Positions 1 to 4,951 of a stretch of 5,363 bases of DNA are shown here, piece by piece. The position numbers and the translations under genes are program-made. Origin of the DNA: an uncultured Collinsella sp. (GTDB lineage: Bacteria; Actinomycetota; Coriobacteriia; Coriobacteriales; Coriobacteriaceae); NCBI GenBank assembly GCA_902491135.1, contig CABUGR010000095.1, positions 1-5,363 of the forward strand, given 5' to 3'. Each line of letters opens with the position of its first letter. Within the stretch, counting starts at the first letter, position 1. The notes beneath the pieces were generated by a model. It worked only from the letters and a program-made list of their open reading frames with translations, ran no database searches and was not told the origin of the DNA.

Positions 1-14
1 CAAGGGGGACACTC

Positions 15-839
15 ATGAAGAACACTCAGCTGCTGCTGATTAACGATATGTGCGGCTACGGCAAGGTCGCGCTTTCCGCCATGCTGCCGGTGCTGTCGCA
101 CATGGGTTACCGTATCCATAACCTGCCGACGGCACTTGTGTCCGATACGCTCAACTATCCCAAGTTCTACATCCACGATACCACGGAGTACGTGCGTCAG
201 AGTCTTGCCATCTGGGAAGAGCTCGGCTTTGAGTTCGACGCCATCTCGACCGGCTTTATCGTGACCGAGGAAGAGACGCGCATCATCTCGGACTTTTGCC
301 ACCGTCGTGCGCAAAAGGGCACCAAGGTGTTCGTCGACCCCATCATGGGCGACAACGGCAAGCTCTATGCGGGCGTGCCCGAGTCCACGATTGGCCTTAT
401 GCGGCATCTGCTGGAGTGCGCAGACTACGCGGTGCCCAACTATACCGAGGCATGTCTGCTCACCGATACGCCTATCGCCGAGCAAATCACGCCCGACGAG
501 GCCCGCGCCCTTGTGGACGCCGTGCGCGAGCTGGGTGCCAAGTCGGTGGTCATTACGAGCGCCGTGGTCAATGGCACGAACGCGGTTATCGGTTACGACC
601 ATGTGGCGGGGGAGTACTTTACGATTCCCTTTGAGCTCATTCCGGTTTATTTCCCGGGCACGGGCGACACGTTCTCGGCGGTGCTCGTCGGCCGCGTTAT
701 GGCAGGCTGGAGTCTGCAGCGCGCGACGTCCGATGCCATGCGCGTGGTGGCAGAGCTTATCGAACGCAATGCCGACCAAGAGGACAAATCGGCCGGCCTT
801 CCCATCGAGGCTTGCCTGGATGTGATCGACCATGAGTAA
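15..839 (+). CDS. pdxY: Pyridoxal/pyridoxamine kinase (vitamin B6 salvage)
   Basis: ATP-dependent kinase of the ribokinase/PfkB-like fold that phosphorylates pyridoxal, pyridoxamine or pyridoxine in the cytoplasm, feeding the pyridoxal 5'-phosphate salvage pathway. The 274-residue length is normal for the family. Visible hallmarks are the N-terminal substrate segment (NDMCGYGKVALSAM, residues 10-23), DPIMGDNGKLY at 108-118, PNYTEA at 141-146, the VVITSA strand near 177-182, and the anion-hole motif FPGTGD at 213-218 with D218 as the expected catalytic base. The start is supported by a GGGGGA Shine-Dalgarno at 4-9, five bases before the ATG. The stop codon lies inside the start of the next gene, so the two are probably translationally coupled. 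The promoter lies outside the window. Substrate preference (pyridoxal or pyridoxamine) cannot be read from sequence; the pdxY symbol follows annotation of similar proteins. Family assignment is very secure. Confidence 0.93.
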   Translation: MKNTQLLLINDMCGYGKVALSAMLPVLSHMGYRIHNLPTALVSDTLNYPKFYIHDTTEYVRQSLAIWEELGFEFDAISTGFIVTEEETRIISDFCHRRAQKGTKVFVDPIMGDNGKLYAGVPESTIGLMRHLLECADYAVPNYTEACLLTDTPIAEQITPDEARALVDAVRELGAKSVVITSAVVNGTNAVIGYDHVAGEYFTIPFELIPVYFPGTGDTFSAVLVGRVMAGWSLQRATSDAMRVVAELIERNADQEDKSAGLPIEACLDVIDHE

Positions 840-1161
840 CGCCGGCGAGGGCGGCATCAGGCCTGCGGGCGAGAGCAAGCCGCTCGGCGCGTCGCGTGGC
901 AAGCGTCCGCGTATCCGCGTGAGCTGCGTGGACCAGCTGGGTGCGTGCCGTTGTCACCATGGTCACAAGCCCGGCGACGTCTTCGACTTCGACCGGGACC
1001 GCGGCAGGATGTGCGCCATGGCCTGTCACGTGGGCTTTCCCTATATCGATATCCTGCGCTATGGCGGGACCGTGCCTGGCAACGAGCCCGGCACGGCAAA
1101 GTTCTGCTGCCCCGAAGTCGATACACTGAACGTCTGGCTTGCCAAGATCGTTGACGAGTAG
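832..1161 (+). CDS. TIGR04076 family small cysteine-rich protein, function unknown
   Basis: A 109-residue protein matching the pattern of the uncharacterised TIGR04076 family: a basic strand followed by Cys and Gly-His-Lys-x-Gly-Asp (GHKPGDVFDFD, 44-54), a Met-Cys-x-Met-Ala block (60-64), an LRYGG segment (75-79), and a terminal CCP motif (92-94). Seven cysteines are present (32, 39, 41, 61, 65, 92, 93) along with His42, His43, His45 and His66, so metal binding or redox chemistry is conceivable, but this is inference. No signal peptide or membrane segment is seen, so it is probably cytoplasmic. The ATG overlaps the kinase stop by 8 bp (ATGAGTAA), and only a weak GGATG precedes it, which suggests translational coupling. 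The first 25 or so residues are Gly/Arg-rich and lie before the family core. No later ATG would keep the core, so 832 is the best start. Confidence 0.8.
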   Translation: MSNAGEGGIRPAGESKPLGASRGKRPRIRVSCVDQLGACRCHHGHKPGDVFDFDRDRGRMCAMACHVGFPYIDILRYGGTVPGNEPGTAKFCCPEVDTLNVWLAKIVDE

Positions 1162-1169
1162 TCGAGCGC

Positions 1170-1202
1170 AATGTGTCAAAGGGACAGCCCCTTTGACACA
1201 TT
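1170..1202. repeat. Perfect 14-bp palindrome, copy 1 of a REP-like intergenic element
   Basis: The arms AATGTGTCAAAGGG (1170-1183) and CCCTTTGACACATT (1189-1202) are exact reverse complements separated by ACAGC. It begins 8 bp after the stop of the TIGR04076 gene. A second copy (2718-2750), in the same orientation and matching at 29 of 33 positions, follows the first ATPase. The transcript would fold into a stable hairpin, but no T-run follows, so it is not a canonical intrinsic terminator. A REP-type repeat of the genome is the likelier reading. Confidence 0.75.
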
Positions 1203-1227
1203 CGCCGGTGGTGCCCCTTCTTTTGCT

Positions 1228-1233
1228 TATAAT
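1228..1233 (+). promoter_or_regulatory. Possible -10 box (TATAAT) for the first DUF4143 ATPase
   Basis: A perfect TATAAT hexamer sits at the start of the AT-rich stretch before the ATPase. No convincing -35 box lies 16-18 bp upstream; that stretch is GC-rich. If this box is used, transcription would start near 1240, which would place the whole 33-bp repeat array in the first part of the transcribed leader. A second TATAAA at 1300-1305, inside the array, is an alternative. Confidence 0.35.
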
Positions 1234-1241
1234 CTCAAATC

Positions 1242-1324
1242 TCTGCATTTCATCCGATTTTAGGTTCTAAAAATTCTGCGTTTCATCGATAATCAAGCAT
1301 ATAAAACTTTGCATTTCATTCGAT
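1242..1324 (+). promoter_or_regulatory. Three direct repeats with exact 33-bp period upstream of the first ATPase (putative operator array)
   Basis: Three near-identical cores begin at 1242 (TCTGCATTTCATCCGAT), 1275 (TCTGCGTTTCATCGAT) and 1308 (TTTGCATTTCATTCGAT), so both steps are 33 bp. The consensus is TYTGCRTTTCATYCGAT, with copy 2 lacking one base near its 3' end. An A-rich patch precedes each core, giving a weak AAA-N6/7-TTT dyad, but the copies are basically direct repeats. The last copy ends 6 bp before the GAGGGGAG Shine-Dalgarno (1331-1338) of the ATPase. Position and spacing suggest a binding array for a regulator, possibly the ATPase itself. The repeats are visible; the function is inferred. 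Confidence 0.65.
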
Positions 1325-1343
1325 AACACCGAGGGGAGAGCCT

Positions 1344-2705
1344 ATGCTGCGCAGGAAAATAGCGGCAGAGCTGGAGCGTTGGCTGAAGTCTTCCGAGCAA
1401 AAGGCCTTGTTCATTACGGGTTCTCGCCAGATTGGCAAAAGCTATTCGATTCGCGCATTTGGCAAAGCCAACCATGCAACCTACATCGAGCTTAACCTCA
1501 TGGAAAACCGCCAGGCAAAAGATGCTCTTCTCGAGGCGCGGAATGCCGATGATTTCATCAGCAGGGTGACGCTTCTTTCGGGAAAGTCGATTGCACCAGG
1601 CAAAACGCTCGTGTTTATCGATGAGGTCCAAGAGGCCCCCGACATCATGACGATGGCAAAGTTCCTTGTTGAGGACGGGAGGTGCCGCTGGGCGTTTTCG
1701 GGGTCAATGCTCGGGACTCAGTTCAAGGGCGTCAGGTCCTATCCCGTGGGGTATGTTCGCGAGCTTAGGATGTTCCCGCTCGATTTTGAGGAGTTTTGCT
1801 GGGCAATCGGGGTGAGCGAGGGGGCTCGTCAAACGATACGTGACGCGTGTATCAGCGAGAGGCCCATTCCTGATTACATTCATGACGCGATGATGGCAAA
1901 CTTCAGGACCTATACCGTTGTCGGCGGAATGCCGGAGGTCGTGCAGCGTTTCCTTGACACGCGGGGCGACCTTGCCTCTGTTCGTCAGCTGCAGTCAGAG
2001 CTCAACGAACAGTACCGGCGGGATATCTCCAAGTATGCAAGCGGGCGAGCCCTTCAGGTGCAGAGCATCTACGATCAGCTCCCTATTATGCTCGAGGGCG
2101 AAAACAAGCGCTTCGTGCTCAATTCCATTGACCCCAAGGCTCACTACGAGAAGTATCAGCGAGATTTTGTATGGCTTGTCGATGCCGGCGTTGCTCTCAA
2201 AGCCGATATCGTAACCGAGCCAAAATCGCCCCTGCTCAAGACGGCACGACCATCGCAGTTCAAGCTATATCAATCGGATACGGGCATGTTGATGGCGCGC
2301 TACCCCGTTGGAGTCGCCCAAGCGGCGTATCTTGATAGCAAGGAGCCCAACCTGGGCGGCATTTACGAAAACGTGGTGGCCCAGCAGCTGGCTGCCCAAA
2401 ATCGCCAGCTTTACTACTATCAGACAAAAAAGCGCGGTGAAGTGGACTTTGTGGTCGATGGGCCGGATGGGACGGCTGTTCCGATCGAGGTTAAATCGGG
2501 CTCCTATTACCACGCGCACGCTGCGCTCGGTCATGTGCTTGATACGGCTGAATATGGCGTAAGGCTCGGGATTGTTTTCTCGAGAGGCAACGTTGAGCGC
2601 AACGGAGCGGTTCTCTATTTGCCGCTATATGCGACCTGGGCCCTTTCGGATGTTTTGGGCGACTCCTGTGCCGAGGGGATAAAGTTGGAGGTCAAGCCGG
2701 TCTAG
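1344..2705 (+). CDS. AAA_14/DUF4143 family ATPase with PD-(D/E)XK-like C-terminus (ATPase 1)
   Basis: A 453-residue lone ATPase of the AAA_14 plus DUF4143 architecture, a family abundant in gut bacteria and without an established function. In order it shows Walker A GSRQIGKS (26-33), Walker B LVFIDEVQ (89-96) with D93/E94, a sensor-like FSGSMLG (118-124), the RELRMFPLDFEEF linker (139-151), the DUF4143 hallmark VVGGMPEVV (192-200), SDTGM (311-315) and GGIYEN (338-343). The C-terminus has GEVDFVVDG and PIEVKSG, giving an E366-x-D368 then E382-x-K384 arrangement like a PD-(D/E)XK nuclease core. ATPase residues look intact, so it is probably active. There is no signal peptide or membrane segment. 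A strong Shine-Dalgarno GAGGGGAG (1331-1338) fixes the start. It stands alone between two palindromes and is preceded by the 33-bp repeat array. DNA binding or a genome-defence role is only inferred. Confidence 0.88.
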   Translation: MLRRKIAAELERWLKSSEQKALFITGSRQIGKSYSIRAFGKANHATYIELNLMENRQAKDALLEARNADDFISRVTLLSGKSIAPGKTLVFIDEVQEAPDIMTMAKFLVEDGRCRWAFSGSMLGTQFKGVRSYPVGYVRELRMFPLDFEEFCWAIGVSEGARQTIRDACISERPIPDYIHDAMMANFRTYTVVGGMPEVVQRFLDTRGDLASVRQLQSELNEQYRRDISKYASGRALQVQSIYDQLPIMLEGENKRFVLNSIDPKAHYEKYQRDFVWLVDAGVALKADIVTEPKSPLLKTARPSQFKLYQSDTGMLMARYPVGVAQAAYLDSKEPNLGGIYENVVAQQLAAQNRQLYYYQTKKRGEVDFVVDGPDGTAVPIEVKSGSYYHAHAALGHVLDTAEYGVRLGIVFSRGNVERNGAVLYLPLYATWALSDVLGDSCAEGIKLEVKPV

Positions 2706-2717
2706 GGCTAGTCCCGG

Positions 2718-2750
2718 ATGTGACAAAGGGACAGTACCTTTGCCACATTC
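2718..2750. repeat. Imperfect palindrome, copy 2 of the REP-like element
   Basis: The arms ATGTGACAAAGG (2718-2729) and CCTTTGCCACAT (2737-2748) pair with one mismatch. The element matches copy 1 (1171-1203) at 29 of 33 positions and has the same orientation, with the ACAG core and the trailing ATTC retained. It starts 12 bp after the stop of ATPase 1. Together the two copies bracket the ATPase and its regulatory region. No poly-T follows, so a simple terminator is unlikely. Confidence 0.7.
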
Positions 2751-2865
2751 ATAAGCGTGGATTTATGAGCGTGGATTTTCTCCCACCGAGATAACGAGCG
2801 TGGATTTTCTTCCGTTTAGAGCGCACTCGAACGCTCAAAGTGGGAGAAAATCCACGCTCGTTTTA
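2751..2865. repeat. Cluster of AGCGTGGATTT repeats forming long alternative hairpins between convergent genes
   Basis: Three direct copies of AGCGTGGATTT occur at 2754-2764, 2768-2778 and 2797-2807, the first two as a 14-bp tandem. One inverted copy lies at 2847-2857. Direct copy 2 and the inverted copy form a perfect 20-bp inverted repeat (2767-2786 with 2840-2859). Direct copy 3 and the same inverted copy form a perfect 18-bp one (2793-2810 with 2845-2862), followed by TTTTA. A small inner hairpin, GAGCG-N8-CGCTC, spans 2819-2836. The two long stems are mutually exclusive. The cluster lies between the convergent ends of ATPase 1 and the phosphatase. Confidence 0.75.
2793..2864 (+). terminator. 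Possible terminator of ATPase 1 within the repeat cluster
   Basis: The 18-bp stem 2793-2810/2845-2862 is directly followed by T residues (stem end plus 2863-2864), which could end + strand transcription from ATPase 1. The 34-nt loop is long and the T-run short, so efficiency is doubtful. On the - strand the T-tract is weaker still (TTAT). Confidence 0.35.
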
Positions 2866-2905
2866 TGCCGATGGCGTGGCCCGTGTGTCCGCGCCGCCCG
2901 AGCGC

Positions 2906-3352
2906 CTACAGCTGCTCAAGCATAGCGGTGCAACCGGCGAGTACATCGCGGTAGGTGGCGTCGAAATTGCCGGTGTACCAGGGATCGGCCACGTCGCCGG
3001 GGCGATCGGTCCAATCGAGCAAGCGCGTAATCTTGACGTCGGGGTCGTCGCCAAAAATGCGACGCAGGCCGCGCGCGTTCTCAGCATCCATATATACAAT
3101 GTGGTCCCAGTCGCCATACTCCGCGCGACGCACCTGGCGGGCACGGTGCGCGACGACGGGAATCCCGACTTCGCGTAGTTTGGCAACGGTGCCGTGGTGT
3201 GGCGGGTTGCCGATCTCCTCGGTTGAGGTCGCTGCGGAATCAATGACAAACTCGCCCATGCGCCCAGCGCGGTGCACCAGCTCGGTAAACACCGACTCAG
3301 CCATCGTCGAGCGGCAGATGTTTCCATAGCAGATAAAAAGAATGCGTTGCAT
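2906..3352 (-). CDS. Low-molecular-weight protein tyrosine phosphatase
   Basis: A cytoplasmic phosphatase of the arsenate-reductase-like LMW-PTP family, which hydrolyses phosphotyrosine through a cysteinyl-phosphate intermediate. The 148 residues match the family length. The P-loop C8-Y-G-N-I-C13-R14-S (C-x5-R) lies directly after the first beta strand, and the general-acid motif is DPWYTGNFDATY with D123, both intact, so activity is expected. The start is supported by an AGAAAGGA Shine-Dalgarno at 3361-3368 (minus strand), 8 bp before the ATG. It lies 33 bp downstream of ATPase 2 on the same strand, so co-transcription is possible. No tyrosine kinase or exopolysaccharide gene is seen beside it, and its physiological substrate cannot be inferred. 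Arsenate reductase is a less likely alternative. Confidence 0.92.
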   Translation of the reverse strand: MQRILFICYGNICRSTMAESVFTELVHRAGRMGEFVIDSAATSTEEIGNPPHHGTVAKLREVGIPVVAHRARQVRRAEYGDWDHIVYMDAENARGLRRIFGDDPDVKITRLLDWTDRPGDVADPWYTGNFDATYRDVLAGCTAMLEQL

Positions 3353-3385
3353 GAGCGGCTTCCTTTCTAGGCGGTCGCGCAGGGC

Positions 3386-4756
3386 TTACAGACTGCTCTT
3401 GAGGCAGTTTGCTCCAATAAAGCCCGCTGCGTACAAGGGGAGGTGGCGCAGCTCGCGCCCGTCATCGGTTTCGCTGCGGGAAAAATTGTTCTCGGACAAA
3501 ATGTAGGCATATGGCGATCGGGCTTTGTCCATAAACGACCCGAGGGTTCTCGCGCGCACGTTACGTGCGGACTTTACTTCGACGGGCACAATTTCCATAC
3601 GGTCGGTCTGAAGTAAAAAATCGAGCTCGCCGGTCGTCTTCCAAGACGACGGCGGCACCCAGTAATACGTCTGCAAGCTATTGCCCGAAAATGCTTGCAT
3701 GACCGAGTTTTCCGCCAGGGCGCCTCGGAAGTCGGAAGATAGCGCTATGGCGGAATCCTCTTTGAGGTCGAGCCAGAGCCGCGGGTTGATGCCGAGTTTG
3801 TAGAACATGAGGCCGGTATCGAGAAGATAGACCTTAAAGAAACTTCCATCTTCGTCGTCGAAGGGAACGAGGGGAGGCTCGATGCCTTCGGTCAGGTTGT
3901 TGACCGATATGATGCCGGCGCCTTCGAGCCAGTCGAGCGGCTCGATAAGCTTGGCGCGACGGCCTCCGCGTTCGACCTCGGAGTACTTGAATTTTTTTGT
4001 GGACGATCTCAGCAGCTGGGACGGAATGGAGCGCCAGACCTTGCGCGCCGCCACGCCGCTGATCCCGTTTTCGGGGTCGGTCATATCGGCGGTATAGGTC
4101 TCGTCGATTTCGCGCTGCTCGACGCGCGCATCCTCGATGGATAACGTCTTGCGATATGCGTTGACGGCGGCGGGCATGCCGCCCACGATCTGGTATCGAT
4201 GAAACAGGCTGAGCGCGGCTTGGTGCGCGGCGTAGGTCTCGAGCGTGCCGGCGTGGGTACGAATGGCATTGGCCATCTGCTCCTCGTCGAGCGCCCAGAG
4301 AAACTCCTCGAACGACATAGGATGCATGGTCTCTTGACGAACGCCGCTGGGAAAAGGCAACTTGCGCTTGCGCGTGGCGACGCCGAGCTGACTGCCGGTC
4401 GCGCATATGCGCCAGCCCGAACCCGAAAAAAAGCGAAGCGAGTTGAGCGCCCGTTCGCAGAGCTGCACCTCGTCAAACAGGATGAAGGCGGTTTCTTTGC
4501 GAATGGGGGTGCGTTTATAGTCTGAGATTCGCGCCACGATGGCGTTAACGTCGTCGGTGGGACAGTCGAACAGCGGAGCGATCAGCTCAAGATCGGTCTG
4601 AAAGTCGAGTTTGACAAACGCATCGCCGGCGATTCGTCTGCCGATTTCCTCGGCAACGTACGTTTTGCCTACGCGTCGCGCACCACGGATGAGGAGGGGG
4701 CGCGACGCGTCCTTTGTCGCCCATGATTCGATAACGGATTCGATTGATCTGCGCAT
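3386..4756 (-). CDS. AAA_14/DUF4143 family ATPase with PD-(D/E)XK-like C-terminus (ATPase 2)
   Basis: A 456-residue protein of the same architecture as ATPase 1 but clearly diverged from it. It shows Walker A GARRVGKT (25-32), Walker B AFILFDEVQ (90-98) with D95/E96, sensor-like ATGSQLG (119-125), the HPMSFEEFLWAL linker (145-156), the DUF4143 hallmark IVGGMPAAV (190-198), a YLLDTGLM segment later, and a C-terminal GELDFLL plus VPVEVKSA giving E377-x-D379 and E393-x-K395, a PD-(D/E)XK-like set. All nucleotide-binding residues are intact. A GGAAAGG Shine-Dalgarno (4764-4770, minus strand) 7 bp before the ATG fixes the start, and the palindromic 33-bp array abuts it. The MFS gene lies 195 bp upstream and the phosphatase 33 bp downstream. 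Family membership is secure; the cellular role is unknown, and DNA targeting is only a suggestion. Confidence 0.88.
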   Translation of the reverse strand: MRRSIESVIESWATKDASRPLLIRGARRVGKTYVAEEIGRRIAGDAFVKLDFQTDLELIAPLFDCPTDDVNAIVARISDYKRTPIRKETAFILFDEVQLCERALNSLRFFSGSGWRICATGSQLGVATRKRKLPFPSGVRQETMHPMSFEEFLWALDEEQMANAIRTHAGTLETYAAHQAALSLFHRYQIVGGMPAAVNAYRKTLSIEDARVEQREIDETYTADMTDPENGISGVAARKVWRSIPSQLLRSSTKKFKYSEVERGGRRAKLIEPLDWLEGAGIISVNNLTEGIEPPLVPFDDEDGSFFKVYLLDTGLMFYKLGINPRLWLDLKEDSAIALSSDFRGALAENSVMQAFSGNSLQTYYWVPPSSWKTTGELDFLLQTDRMEIVPVEVKSARNVRARTLGSFMDKARSPYAYILSENNFSRSETDDGRELRHLPLYAAGFIGANCLKSSL

Positions 4757-4769
4757 GGGGCCGCCTTTC

Positions 4770-4866
4770 CAATTTCGTGTACTTCAGATACATAGTTTAG
4801 TACGATTTCATGTACTTGGAATACACGAAATAGTAGAAAAGTGTGTATCTGAAGTACACGAAATTG
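4770..4866 (-). promoter_or_regulatory. Three TGTA-N7-TACA palindromes with exact 33-bp period, nested in a 97-bp symmetric array (putative operator)
   Basis: Three sites of the form TGTA-N7-TACA lie at 4778-4792, 4811-4825 and 4844-4858, each 33 bp from the next. The fullest form is ATTTCRTGTA-N7-TACACGAAAT (middle site, 4805-4831, one mismatch). Sites 1 and 3 are exact reverse complements over 23 bp (4770-4792 with 4844-4866), and the middle site sits on the same axis (4818), so the whole array is a near-palindrome. The proximal end touches the Shine-Dalgarno of ATPase 2. No convincing -10/-35 pair was found; TACTAT on the minus strand (4830-4835) is a weak -10 candidate. It is most likely an operator for a dimeric regulator, or a structured leader RNA. 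Confidence 0.7.
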
Positions 4867-4951
4867 CACTGCTGGAGCTTGCAGGCGGATAAACACTACT
4901 CGTATGGGACGGTTTTCACCGGTTGCTCGCCACCTTGGGCTATGTTCGCCC
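4867..4951. other. Short spacer between the MFS gene and the repeat array, no gene seen
   Basis: This stretch holds no credible reading frame. It contains a small CGGT-TTTC-ACCG stem-loop (4910-4921) without a T-run on either strand, too weak to call a terminator for the MFS gene. No clear promoter for ATPase 2 was found here. Confidence 0.4.

Noticed and set aside
1170..1202. Palindrome as the intrinsic terminator of the pdxY-TIGR04076 pair
   Set aside because: The stem is good but no T-run follows it, and the element recurs at 2718-2750, so a repeat element is the more cautious call.
757..1248. 163-residue minus-strand frame opposite the TIGR04076 gene
   Set aside because: It is antisense to two well-supported genes, has no recognisable domain, and its start lies in the AT-rich promoter region of ATPase 1. 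It is a high-GC shadow frame.
1242..1324. Regularly spaced repeats as a CRISPR array (also 4770-4866)
   Set aside because: A total period of 33 bp leaves no room for a normal repeat plus spacer, the copies are imperfect, and no cas genes are present.
2863..3327. 154-residue minus-strand frame overlapping the phosphatase
   Set aside because: The other frame carries the intact C-x5-R and DPW motifs of LMW-PTP; this one is Arg/Ser/Pro-rich shadow sequence.
1344..4756. The two ATPases as a recent duplication
   Set aside because: The proteins share only family motifs, with different Walker A contexts, different N- and C-termini, and unrelated upstream motifs, so they are old paralogues or separate acquisitions.
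4669..4896. Minus-strand reading frame encoding an 11-residue repeat (FRVLQIH / FRVFQVHEI / VSEVHEI) over the array
   Set aside because: The 33-bp period is a multiple of three, so any open frame through it gives a repeating peptide. It overlaps the ATPase 2 start out of frame and an equivalent frame exists on the other strand, so the DNA palindromes explain it better.
4910..4921. CGGT-TTTC-ACCG stem-loop as the terminator of the MFS gene
   Set aside because: The stem is only 4 bp with no T-tract on the relevant strand.
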